Part shown: one piece after another, positions 43,809 through 52,077 of the stretch
Layout: each line of letters opens with the position of its first letter
Position numbering within the stretch: the stretch's first letter is position 1
From: an uncultured Faecalibacterium sp.
Lineage (GTDB): Bacteria; Bacillota; Clostridia; Oscillospirales; Ruminococcaceae
NCBI GenBank assembly: GCA_900539945.1
Contig: UQDV01000011.1
Span: 1 to 64,000 of the forward strand
Direction of reading: 5' to 3'
DNA length: 64,000 nt
Notes under the pieces: generated by a model
The model's database searches: none
What the model saw: only the letters and a program-made list of their open reading frames with translations
What the model was told of the DNA's origin: nothing
Program-made: the position numbers and the translations under genes

Positions 43809-44339
43809 TCAGGCGGTCTCGCTCTGGGTGCGCTGCACGCTCTTGACGGCCAGTGCCTTGGCGGGCTTCATCAGCAGCACGCACACGCCGTTGAAGGCCA
43901 GCGAGCCGAGGATGTAGGTGGCAAAGAACAGCGGCAGGTTGGCCGCGAAGGTCTCGGCGTCGATGCAGGCCACCGTGAGGTAGGCAAAGCCCACATTGTT
44001 GAGCACCTTGGGGGCGTAGGGGTGCAGGATGATCAGCACGAACAGCACGACGGCCAGCGGGATGAGGAAGCCGAAAAAGCTGCCCAGCACCGGGGTGAGG
44101 AAGGTGATGGCCAGCAGGGCGATCACGGTGAACACCATGCCCACCAGACCGCCCAGCTCCACCGAGACGAAGCGGTCCTTGATGTCGCCCTCCATGGTGA
44201 ACAGCATGATGTTGCTGAGGAAGATGAGCCAGCTGTACTCAAAGCCCACCACATGCAGGATGGAGTTGACGATGAGGATCCAGACCAGCAGCATCAGGCG
44301 GAAGCAGAGCAGGAAACGCTTGGTGACGGCTTCATTCAT
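43809..44339 (-). CDS. Integral membrane protein of unknown function
   Basis: The 176-residue protein has about five hydrophobic segments (15-35, 42-58, 70-92, 96-112, 140-162) with conserved-looking charged loops (MEGDIKDRF, HPYAPKVLNNV). I do not recognise the family. The start at 44339 has AGGGATATTCTC upstream on the minus strand, a weak ribosome site. A longer reading to 44417 looks unlikely. Confidence 0.7.
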   Translation of the reverse strand: MNEAVTKRFLLCFRLMLLVWILIVNSILHVVGFEYSWLIFLSNIMLFTMEGDIKDRFVSVELGGLVGMVFTVIALLAITFLTPVLGSFFGFLIPLAVVLFVLIILHPYAPKVLNNVGFAYLTVACIDAETFAANLPLFFATYILGSLAFNGVCVLLMKPAKALAVKSVQRTQSETA

Positions 44340-44541
44340 GAGAATATCCCTCTTTCTTGATGATCGGAAAGTGTTTCTTGACAAGCAAAACTGGAAATTG
44401 ACAGGTAAAACTTGCACTTAATGAAGCAAGTATACACGAAAGCAGAACGAAAAACAAGACTTTGGCAAGAATAAATTGCATATTTTGGAAATTTACGCTT
44501 GCGAAACTGCGCGCGGCCCCGCAGAACGGCCTGCGGCAGCC

Positions 44542-44579
44542 CCTTTGCACTTGCTCCGGAAGTGCAAAGGGAGTATAAT
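44542..44579 (+). promoter_or_regulatory. Nucleotidyltransferase promoter with 11 bp palindromic operator
   Basis: CCTTTGCACTT (44542-44552) and AAGTGCAAAGG (44560-44570) are perfect inverted arms around 7 bases, ending 3 bp before TATAAT (44574-44579). Placement in the -35/spacer region is typical of a repressor or activator site. Confidence 0.7.
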
Positions 44580-44637
44580 AAAAACGTGGAATTCCCACCG
44601 CGCAGGCGGTGTTTGCAAAACAGAGGAGGAACTTGTT

Positions 44638-45558
44638 ATGAACAAACCGGTACTGGTCGTGATGGCGGCCGGCATGGGCAGCCGTTACGGCGGCATGAAG
44701 CAGATCGACCCCGTGGGCCCCAATGGACAGGTCATCGTGGATTATTCGCTCTACGACGCCCGCCGCGCAGGCTTTGAGACCGTGATCTTTGTGATCAAGC
44801 ACGAGATCGAGGATGCCTTCAAGGCCGCCATCGGGGACCGGGTGTCCAAGGCCATGAACGTGAAATACGCTTTCCAGCAGCTGGAAGAGCTGCCCGCAGG
44901 CTACACCGTGCCGGAAGGCCGGGTCAAGCCCTGGGGCACCTGCCACGCCGTGCTGTCCGCCAAGGATCTCATCGACGGCCCCTTTGCGGTGATCAACGCC
45001 GACGACTACTACGGCCCCGAGGCGTTCCGGGTGATGTACGATTACCTGTCCACCCACGAGGACGGCAGCTATTACGACTACTGCATGGTGAGCTACCTGC
45101 TCCGCAACACGGTGTCGGAGAACGGCAGCGTGGCCCGCGGCGTGTGCGTGACCAACCCGGACGGCACCCTGCACAGCGTGACCGAGCGCACCCGCATCGA
45201 GCCCTATGCAGACGGCGTGCACTACACCGAGGACGGCGGCGCAAGCTGGACCGACCTGCCGGGTGATACCCCTGTCAGCATGAATCTGTGGGGCTTTGGC
45301 AAGAGCTTCCTGGACGAGGCCGAGAACCGCTTTGCCGCATGGCTGGACGCAAATCTGCCGACCAACCCGCTCAAGTGTGAGTATTTCCTGCCGCTGGTGG
45401 TCACCGAACTGATCGAGGAAGGCAAGGCAAAGATCCAGGTGCTGCGCAGCACCGACAAGTGGTACGGCGTGACCTACCGCGAGGATAAGCCGCTGGTGGT
45501 GGAGGCCATTGCCCGCAAGACCGCCGAGGGCCAGTACCCGGAAAACCTCTGGGCATAA
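44638..45558 (+). CDS. Sugar nucleotidyltransferase
   Basis: The 306-residue protein has the NTP-transferase glycine loop VVMAAGMGSRYGGMKQIDP (residues 7-25) and a metal-binding Asp pair in VINADDYYG. It would join a nucleotide to a sugar-1-phosphate; the exact sugar cannot be read. It differs from GalU in the loop after Arg and in lacking its C-terminal end. AGAGGAGG precedes the ATG at 44638. It is a single gene with its own palindromic operator and terminator. Confidence 0.85.
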   Translation: MNKPVLVVMAAGMGSRYGGMKQIDPVGPNGQVIVDYSLYDARRAGFETVIFVIKHEIEDAFKAAIGDRVSKAMNVKYAFQQLEELPAGYTVPEGRVKPWGTCHAVLSAKDLIDGPFAVINADDYYGPEAFRVMYDYLSTHEDGSYYDYCMVSYLLRNTVSENGSVARGVCVTNPDGTLHSVTERTRIEPYADGVHYTEDGGASWTDLPGDTPVSMNLWGFGKSFLDEAENRFAAWLDANLPTNPLKCEYFLPLVVTELIEEGKAKIQVLRSTDKWYGVTYREDKPLVVEAIARKTAEGQYPENLWA

Positions 45559-45576
45559 ATTGAACCGAAAACAGCA

Positions 45577-45616
45577 AAAGAGCACCGTTCCGGCCGGAAC
45601 GGTGCTCTTTACTATT
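45577..45616. terminator. Terminator after the nucleotidyltransferase
   Basis: AAAGAGCACCGTTCC pairs with GGAACGGTGCTCTTT around GGCC; A-rich and T-rich flanks allow use in both directions. Confidence 0.88.
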
Positions 45617-45624
45617 TTACGCTG

Positions 45625-48339
45625 TTACGATTGTTTTTTAATTTGCGTCGGGGGGGGGGTAAGCGTTGCCGTATCATCTGCAAAGATCCAGATGGTCTCG
45701 TGGATGTGAGAGCCGCTGGAGGAATACGGGGTGATCTTGAGGGTGTAGGGTGCGCCGTCTGTTCTGGTGTAGTGCACCTCCACGATCTCGCCGCTCAGCA
45801 CCTTGCTGCGCACAAAGCTGTAATCCAGCACGCTGTTGAAGGCGTCGCGGGATTCCGGCACCACATACTGGTCGCTGTAAGCGGTGATGACGGCACGGAA
45901 GGAGCCGCCGGAGGTGTCCAGGATCTTCTGGAAGAAGTCCGGAACGATGATGGGCCGCACGCTGTCCTCCTGCAGGTTCACCACATAGACGCCCCGGTAC
46001 TTGGGGGCCAGCACCCGCAGGAAGTGCTCGGCGTCCCGCTTCTGGGTCAGGGTGCGCTCCAGCTTTTCGTTCAGGCCCTTGAGCTGACGCTCCTGCCCGT
46101 TGCGGCTGTAGTAAGCCAGCTTGTCCTGCTGCATGGCCTGCTCGGCCTTGTTCACGGCCGCTTCCAGCTTGCGCAGATTGTTGGTGTTCTGGATGCCCAC
46201 CGAGATCTCGCAGTCCTTCTCCCGCAGGAACACGCGCATCCGGTCGGAGGCGGTCCATACGTCGTAGGGCGGCAGGTTGGGGGTGAGCACGACGAATTCG
46301 TCACCGCCCACGCGGTAGATGCGGCTGCTCACAAAGAACTTGCGGGCGGCGTTGGCAATGGTGCACAGCAGGTTGTCGCCGCTGCGGTGGCCCAGGTGAT
46401 CGTTCACCTCATGCAGGCCCACCACGTCGATGTAGGTGCACACCATGGAATCGTAATCCGAATATTGCAGCTCCCGCAGGTCGCTCTCATACTTGCTGCG
46501 GTTGGCAAGGCCGGTCAGGGTGTCGTGGCTGTAGGAGAAGTCCAGCTCCTCACTCAGCTGGTTGGCCTGTGCGTCCTCCCGCATCAGCACGGTGGCCCAG
46601 GGGTTCTGGGCGCAGCAGCCGCGGCAGGGCAGCACTTCCATGGTGATCCACACGAACTGGTTGGCGACCTGCTTGCGGAAGCGGTAGAACTCCGGCTGCT
46701 GGGAGTGGAACAGGGTGTCCTGCAGCAGGGGCAGGTCCACCTGCTCCTGGAACATCTCTGCATCGTCCGGGTGCACGACCTTTTCATTCACCAGACGGTC
46801 GCAGAAGGTGGTAAAGTCCTCTTCCTTGGCCAGGTCTGCGCTGGGCAGGCGGGCATCCCGCTTGATCACCCGGTAGGTGCCGGTGACCAGGTTGAGCAGC
46901 GAAACTTCCAGCAGATTGTCGGTAAAGATCTGATACGCCTGCAGGGCCAGTGCCGTCTTTTCCGAGTCCGGGTCCTCCGCAGCGGTGCGGTGGTCGCGGC
47001 GCATCAGGTCGCGGCGCATATCCCAGTAATCGGCGTTGTTGGGCTGGGCCAGCAGCTTTTCAGCGTTTTCAATGGGCATGGGCTTGAAGAAGTAGTAGCC
47101 CTGCGTATACAGGCAGTCGGCAGCCTGCAGCATGGACACCTGCTCCGGGGTCTCCACACCCTCGGCAATGATGGGCAGATTGAGCCGGTGAGCCATATTG
47201 ATCACCGATTCCACGATCTGCACACCCTTGCTGTGGTTCTGCTGGTTCATGTCGATGAGCTTCATGTCCAGCTTGATGGCATCCACGTTGGTGTCCTTGA
47301 GCATGTTCAGCGACGAGTAGCCGCTGCCAAAGTCGTCCATCAGCACCGAGAAGCCCTTGCGGTGCAGGCCCTGGATGGCGTTTTCCACCACCGAGGAGTT
47401 CTCGGCCAGCATGGTCTCGGTGATCTCGGCCAGCAGGAGCTTGGGCTCCAGCTGGTATTTCTCCACCAGATCCGAGAAGATCTGCGGCACGTCCAGATTC
47501 ACGATGTCCACCACGGACACGTTCACCGATACGGGCACCAGATTGCTGCCGCCGGCCTGCCACTTCTGCAGTGTCTGGCAGACGGCTTCCCAGATGTACT
47601 GGTCCAGCCGGGTGATCAGGCCGGTGTTCTCCAGCAGGGGCATGAACTCGGACGGCTGCACGCAGCCGCGGGTGGGGTGGTTCCAGCGCACCAGTGCTTC
47701 CATGCCCACGATGGCGCGGGTCATGCTGTTGCACTTGGGCTGCAGGAAAAAGGTGAATTCGTGGTTGTCCAGCGCATGCTCCAGCTCACTCAGCAGCTGC
47801 TGCTGGGCCTTGAGGCTGTCCAGCATGGCCGGGGCAAAGCGGTGGATGCCGCTGCCGGAATGGTCCGGGTTCATCACGGCGATCTGGGCGTAGTTGCACA
47901 GGGCGGCGGCGTCCGCTTCCGGATGCTCGCTCACCGGGCACAGGCCCAGCGCCAGAAAGAAGGTGACACCCTGATGATTGGGGTTCACGCAGGTCTGCAG
48001 CGTGATCACGATGTCCTGCTGCTGCACGCGGTCGTCCGGCAGGCAGAGGAAAAAGTCATCGTTGCCCCAGTAGCCCACAGGGCGGCCGGAGGTCTTTTGA
48101 TAGTCCAGCAGATGGCTGGCCAGGGTGTTCAGCAGGGCATTGCCCTGCTCGGTGCCGTAAAGCTCGTTGTACAGCCTGAAGTGCTCAACGTCGATGGCCG
48201 CGACGCACCACTTTTCGGTTTTGTGTGTGTCCAGAAAGTCTTGCAGATGCTGCAGGAAGTCCTCCTTGCGTGCAATGGCTGTAAGGGCACCCGGCTGTAC
48301 TGTGCCGACGGTTGCATTTTGAATTGTTTTATCAGACAT
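45625..48339 (-). CDS. GGDEF-EAL-GGDEF cyclic-di-GMP enzyme
   Basis: The 904-residue cytoplasmic protein has, in order, a degenerate GGDEF domain (about 25-160; GNDDF at 92-96), an EAL phosphodiesterase domain (about 175-430; MEALVRWNHP with Glu214, AEITETML, MDDFGSGYSSL with Asp335-Asp336, AEGVETPEQ), a PAS-like region (450-590), an intact GGDEF cyclase motif (RVGGDEF, 678-682), and a C-terminal PAS-like domain (760-890). Both synthesis and breakdown of cyclic-di-GMP are possible. Start at 48339 is set by GAGGG. A run of ten C on the coding strand lies 9 codons before the stop. Confidence 0.9.
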   Translation of the reverse strand: MSDKTIQNATVGTVQPGALTAIARKEDFLQHLQDFLDTHKTEKWCVAAIDVEHFRLYNELYGTEQGNALLNTLASHLLDYQKTSGRPVGYWGNDDFFLCLPDDRVQQQDIVITLQTCVNPNHQGVTFFLALGLCPVSEHPEADAAALCNYAQIAVMNPDHSGSGIHRFAPAMLDSLKAQQQLLSELEHALDNHEFTFFLQPKCNSMTRAIVGMEALVRWNHPTRGCVQPSEFMPLLENTGLITRLDQYIWEAVCQTLQKWQAGGSNLVPVSVNVSVVDIVNLDVPQIFSDLVEKYQLEPKLLLAEITETMLAENSSVVENAIQGLHRKGFSVLMDDFGSGYSSLNMLKDTNVDAIKLDMKLIDMNQQNHSKGVQIVESVINMAHRLNLPIIAEGVETPEQVSMLQAADCLYTQGYYFFKPMPIENAEKLLAQPNNADYWDMRRDLMRRDHRTAAEDPDSEKTALALQAYQIFTDNLLEVSLLNLVTGTYRVIKRDARLPSADLAKEEDFTTFCDRLVNEKVVHPDDAEMFQEQVDLPLLQDTLFHSQQPEFYRFRKQVANQFVWITMEVLPCRGCCAQNPWATVLMREDAQANQLSEELDFSYSHDTLTGLANRSKYESDLRELQYSDYDSMVCTYIDVVGLHEVNDHLGHRSGDNLLCTIANAARKFFVSSRIYRVGGDEFVVLTPNLPPYDVWTASDRMRVFLREKDCEISVGIQNTNNLRKLEAAVNKAEQAMQQDKLAYYSRNGQERQLKGLNEKLERTLTQKRDAEHFLRVLAPKYRGVYVVNLQEDSVRPIIVPDFFQKILDTSGGSFRAVITAYSDQYVVPESRDAFNSVLDYSFVRSKVLSGEIVEVHYTRTDGAPYTLKITPYSSSGSHIHETIWIFADDTATLTPPPTQIKKQS
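45650..45659. repeat. Ten-base G homopolymer in coding sequence
   Basis: Ten consecutive G on the plus strand lie inside the 3' end of the GGDEF-EAL gene, where a change in length would swap the last ~9 residues. Confidence 0.9.
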
Positions 48340-48410
48340 GGTCATCCCTCGCAGTCCGGCAAAAATTGCCAGCTTCAGACATAGTTTATCCAGTTACGCT
48401 CTTATGTAAC

Positions 48411-48439
48411 AGTATAGCATCAAATGTGCAATTTGAAAA
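48411..48439 (-). promoter_or_regulatory. GGDEF-EAL gene promoter
   Basis: On the minus strand an extended -10 (TGCTATACT, core 48411-48416) lies 17 bp from TTTTCA (48434-48439). The remaining spacer up to 48551 shows nothing else. Confidence 0.55.
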
Positions 48440-48551
48440 TAGCTTCCGGCAATCTTTATCGCACAAAAATGCACAGAATACGCCGCAAAAAACCGATAAA
48501 AAAGCGGGTCATCGCAGATAATTGCAACAAATCCGCAACAACCCACTGGGC

Positions 48552-49640
48552 TTATTCCTTGCTGCCCCGGTCCTGATCGGACTCCCGCCGATCCAGTTTT
48601 TTGCGCAGCGTTTCCAGCGAAGTTCTCTTCACACCGTGCTTCAGCTTGGGGTAGGCCCGCAGCATGCGGCGCTGGCCGATGACGCGGGGCTTCTTCAGCA
48701 TCTGGGCACGCATCTCGTCGGAGCGTACCTGCAGCTCGGTCGACAGCTCTTCCAGCTGCAGCAGCGCAGCGGCGCGTTCTGCGGCCCGCTCCGAAGCGCC
48801 CTGTGCCGCCAGTTTGGCGGCGTTGGCGGCCTCGGCCGCGTTCAGACGTGCGGTCTCCGAAGCGCGCCGTGCGGTCTCCATGGCTTCGTCGGTCCGGGCA
48901 CGGATGGCGGCCATGGCCTCACGCGGCTTCAGCTTGGGGACATTGTCCCGGGCTTCGGCGGCAGCCAGCTTGAGCTGCAGGCGGCTCTCGTCCATCTTCT
49001 GGTCGGCGGTCATGGCGGTGGTGCCCAGCAGCTCGGTCATGGCGTCGCTCACGGCATGGATGCTGTCGCCCAGCTTCTCCATGGTGTCCAGGGTGTCGGC
49101 CAGGGTGGAGGCCGCAATGGCGGTGGCCACCACATCCGTGGCATACACGGCGTAGAGGATGCACATCAGGATCACGCCCACCAGCGTGGGGACCATGGCC
49201 ACCAGTCCGGCTATGATGGGGTGCACGATGCGCATGACCACCAGGGTGCCCACGCCCCACAGCAGGCAGAATTCCAGGCAGATGTAGCCGCCGATGTTGA
49301 AGGGGTAGTCACTGTAGTCCCACCAGCGGGTGCGGTACAGCTTGTATAGGGCCCAGCCGCCCACCAGCTCCAGGGCACTGGGCAGGATGACACCGCCCAG
49401 ATAGAGCAGCAGGGTGTTGTCCACCAGCGGGGTCAGAGCATAGAGCACGATGACCATGCCGAAGCCGTAGATGGGGCACACCGGCCCGTTCAGGAAGCCG
49501 CGGTTCACCAGCTTGCCGGTGGTCACAGCGGCGTAGACCACTTCCAGGCACCAGCCCAGACAGGAATAAATCAGAAAATAGGCCAGCGTCTGGTACAGCG
49601 AAAAGCCGCAGACGGTGGTCTGGGTGAGGAAGGCTACCAC
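48552..49640 (-). CDS. Putative ABC-transporter permease (CmpB-like, PF06541 type)
   Basis: The 362-residue protein has about six hydrophobic segments in residues 10-185 with family landmarks YSCLGWCLEVVYAAV, NRGFLNGPVCPIYGFG and LELVGGWALYK. A long Ala/Glu/Arg-rich helical region follows (about 215-310; repeats such as ARRASETARLNAAEAANAA), probably coiled coil. The start is GTG at 49640 with GGAGG. Function is unproven in this family. Confidence 0.8.
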   Translation of the reverse strand: MVAFLTQTTVCGFSLYQTLAYFLIYSCLGWCLEVVYAAVTTGKLVNRGFLNGPVCPIYGFGMVIVLYALTPLVDNTLLLYLGGVILPSALELVGGWALYKLYRTRWWDYSDYPFNIGGYICLEFCLLWGVGTLVVMRIVHPIIAGLVAMVPTLVGVILMCILYAVYATDVVATAIAASTLADTLDTMEKLGDSIHAVSDAMTELLGTTAMTADQKMDESRLQLKLAAAEARDNVPKLKPREAMAAIRARTDEAMETARRASETARLNAAEAANAAKLAAQGASERAAERAAALLQLEELSTELQVRSDEMRAQMLKKPRVIGQRRMLRAYPKLKHGVKRTSLETLRKKLDRRESDQDRGSKE

Positions 49641-49654
49641 AAAAACACCTCCGG

Positions 49655-49834
49655 TCAGTTTTGCTTTGCTACGATCTTGTATTCGTCGCCCGGCTCAAAA
49701 AAGGGGCAGGCGGCGGTGCGGCAGGAGAGATAGCGGGCCATTTCGTCCTCGTCCAGTGCGCTGCCCTGGGCACAGTAATAGCTGCCGTATTCGTCCTGCA
49801 GGTTGTTCAGGCACAGTTCACAGGGGTCAGACAT
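49655..49834 (-). CDS. Small Cys-rich protein (DUF6472-like)
   Basis: A 59-residue open frame begins MSDPCELCLNNLQDEYG, continues with YYCAQGSALDEDEMARYLS, and then CRTAACPFFEPGDEYKIV, ending KQN. It has five Cys, the first two as CELC, and an acidic middle. The pattern C-x2-C, YxC, DEDE-RFL-like, CP-Y/F and GDEY matches small metal-binding-like proteins common in clostridia, which I recall as DUF6472. It overlaps the trmB end by 8 bases and precedes the CmpB-like gene by 14 bases, so it is inside the operon. Confidence 0.8.
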   Translation of the reverse strand: MSDPCELCLNNLQDEYGSYYCAQGSALDEDEMARYLSCRTAACPFFEPGDEYKIVAKQN

Positions 49835-50603
49835 TGCTCTCGCCTTCCTGTGCGGTCTTGGCAGCCGACTCGGCTTCGGCGGCTTCCCGTGCCATGCGCT
49901 TGAGCACCTTGGGCTCGATCCAGGTCACGCTGTCGTCGCCGGGCTTTTTGCGGGCGATGAGGGCTTTGATCTTGATGCCCATCTCAGTGAACATGCCTTC
50001 GTGCTCGGTGCGGATGTTCCACTCCGGCTCGTTCTCGTGCAGGTCGTAGGTCATCCACTCGATGTCGTAGCCGGAAGCGGGGAAGTACTCCAGACTGTCG
50101 CGGAACAGGTCATCGTCATCGGTCTTGAAGTAGATCTCGCCGCCGTCCTTGAGGAACGCGCGGTAGTTGATGAGCTGACGGGGGTAGGTCAGGCGGTGCT
50201 TGTGGGAAGAGCCGTTCTTGCTCCACGGGTTGCAGAAGTTGATGTAGATGCGGCTGACCTCGTCCTCCGCCGTGATCACGCCCTTGATGCGCTCAATGTC
50301 GGTGCTCATGATCTTGACGTTGTCGATGGGGCGGTTTGCGGCCTGATAGGCGGCCTCGATCTTGCGCTTGGCCAGGATGAGCACCTTGTCGGTGATGTCG
50401 ATGCCCAGATAGTTGTTCTCCGGGTGGGCGCAGGCCAGCTGGGAGAGGAAACCGCCCTTGCCGCAGCCCAGCTCCAGCACAAAGGGCTGTTCCGGACGGG
50501 CATACTGGGCGTGCCACTTGCCGCCCCAGATCAGGGGTTCGTGGACGTGGAAATCGGCGGCCATCAGCTCGTCGTGTGCATAGGGTTTAAAGCGCATTCT
50601 CAT
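49827..50603 (-). CDS. trmB: tRNA (guanine-N7-)-methyltransferase
   Basis: This SAM-dependent enzyme makes m7G46 in tRNA. The 258-residue protein has the SAM motif VLELGCGKGGFLSQLA, NNYLGIDI, and the family motif INFCNPWSKNGSSHKHRLTYP with the substrate Asp/Pro site altered to Asn-Pro-Trp; most relatives have DPWPKKRH. The ATG at 50603 follows AAGGAG. The C-terminal ~35 residues are an Ala/Glu-rich extension. Overlaps with both neighbours indicate an operon. Confidence 0.92.
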   Translation of the reverse strand: MRMRFKPYAHDELMAADFHVHEPLIWGGKWHAQYARPEQPFVLELGCGKGGFLSQLACAHPENNYLGIDITDKVLILAKRKIEAAYQAANRPIDNVKIMSTDIERIKGVITAEDEVSRIYINFCNPWSKNGSSHKHRLTYPRQLINYRAFLKDGGEIYFKTDDDDLFRDSLEYFPASGYDIEWMTYDLHENEPEWNIRTEHEGMFTEMGIKIKALIARKKPGDDSVTWIEPKVLKRMAREAAEAESAAKTAQEGESNV

Positions 50604-51789
50604 GATCAATATTCTCCTTCAAAAAATCTTCAACCTGCTCCGGCGTGGCGGCGCAGCTGCCCTGGCAGATGCCGGGCTTGCCGCCGCCGCGGCCGTTCAG
50701 GGCGGTGTTCAGGGCCTTGGTCAGGGCACGCACGTCCCCGCCGGCCTGGGCCAGGCAGTAACCGGTGCCCTTGTCGTTGGGGGTCAGGGCGGCGCACAGA
50801 CCGGTGGTGGCCTCGCTCAGGCGCACGGCCAGCCGGTGCAGGCCGTCCGGGTCCAGCCCCGGCACGATGCGGATGGCATTCTGCCCCGGCTCCACGGCGG
50901 CGGCCAGTGCGTCGAATAGCTGGCTGCACAGGCCGAAGTGGTTGAACTTGAGGGCCGTGTACTCGTCGTACACCCGGTGTACGGCCACAGCGGTCTGGTC
51001 GGCTTTGGCGCTGAGCAGGGCCCCGATGTCTGCCTGCCGTGCCCGCATGGCCTGGGCAGCTTCCAGCGCCCGGGCACCGCACACGATGCTCAGCCGCACG
51101 CCGCCCTTGTAGTTCTCGCTGGTCAGGATCTTGATCTGACCCACCTGCCCGGTGGTGCGGGTGTGGGTGCCGCAGCAGGCGCACACATCGGCACCGGGAA
51201 TGGTCACGATGCGCACCTGCCCTTCGATCTCCTTTTTGCTGCGGTAGGTCAGGGCGGCCAGCTCCTGCGGGGTGGGGTAGGTGATGACCACCGGCACGTC
51301 CTGCCAGACGATGCGGTTGGCTTCCAGCTCGGCGGCGCGCAGGCCCTCGGCGGAGATGGGCACGCTGGTGTCCATGCGCACGGCCTCGGCCCCGATGTGG
51401 AAGCCCACATTCTCGGCCCCGAACATCCGGTGCAGGATGCCGGAAAGGATGTGCTCACCGGTGTGCTGCTGCATTTTGTCAAAGCGCCAGTCCCAGTCGA
51501 TGGCTTCCTCTACCGTGATGCCCGGCACGGCGGTGTCGGGCAGGGAAGGAACGCTGTGCCAGAGGATGCCGTCCTGCTCGTGGACATCGGTCACGGCCAG
51601 CTCGGTGCCGTCCGGCAGGGTCAGGGTGCCCCGGTCGGCAGGCTGACCGCCGCCTTCCGGGTAGAACACCGTACCTTCCAGCGCGAGGAGTCCGCCGCCG
51701 GTACGGCTGTCCGGCACGGCGGCCAGCAGGACGCTTTCGGCCCGGGTGCGGAAGGCATCCGCTTCAAAATATTTTTCAGTGCACTGCAT
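50587..51789 (-). CDS. Alanyl-tRNA editing protein (AlaX-L type)
   Basis: The 400-residue protein is a free-standing homologue of the AlaRS editing and DHHA1 domains, expected to remove Ser or Gly from mischarged tRNA-Ala. Zinc ligands are His109 and His113 (QHTGEHIL) and Cys205/His209 (CCGTHTRTTG). The C-terminal DHHA1-type domain (about 270-390) ends with the Gly-rich NGRGGGKPGICQGS. AGGAGG before 51789 sets the start; the longer reading runs into the structured repeat. It is first in a four-gene operon with trmB. Confidence 0.92.
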   Translation of the reverse strand: MQCTEKYFEADAFRTRAESVLLAAVPDSRTGGGLLALEGTVFYPEGGGQPADRGTLTLPDGTELAVTDVHEQDGILWHSVPSLPDTAVPGITVEEAIDWDWRFDKMQQHTGEHILSGILHRMFGAENVGFHIGAEAVRMDTSVPISAEGLRAAELEANRIVWQDVPVVITYPTPQELAALTYRSKKEIEGQVRIVTIPGADVCACCGTHTRTTGQVGQIKILTSENYKGGVRLSIVCGARALEAAQAMRARQADIGALLSAKADQTAVAVHRVYDEYTALKFNHFGLCSQLFDALAAAVEPGQNAIRIVPGLDPDGLHRLAVRLSEATTGLCAALTPNDKGTGYCLAQAGGDVRALTKALNTALNGRGGGKPGICQGSCAATPEQVEDFLKENIDHENAL

Positions 51790-51828
51790 GGTGCGTAAGA
51801 CCTCCTGATGCTTTCTGCTGGCTGGTGC

Positions 51829-51936
51829 GCCGGAAGTTTCTCTGAGGACCGTCCGCTGGGGTGGGACCCTGTTGCCGTAAGGCAATAGGGCGGGCGATGG
51901 AATGGCCCGATTCGCGTCCGAAGAGAAAGCTGCCGG
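51829..51936. repeat. Structured ~105 bp repeat, copy A
   Basis: This segment is ~92% identical to the reverse complement of 55122-55229. Outer arms TTTCTCTGAGGAC and GTCCGAAGAGAAA form a stem with tandem G-A pairs, and an inner hairpin CCCTGTTGCC/GGCAATAGGG lies at the centre. It sits between the divergent alaX-like and malQ genes. Confidence 0.85.
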
Positions 51937-52077
51937 AGTATCGGCCCAACAGGTGACAAATACCAAGTATACCACAGTATACCACGATTTTTGCCTGTGG
52001 AAAATAGTCTGCGATTATGTTATGATAAGAATCAACAAGTTTCCGGTCAAAATGTGGAATGTGAGGAAGGTAAAACC

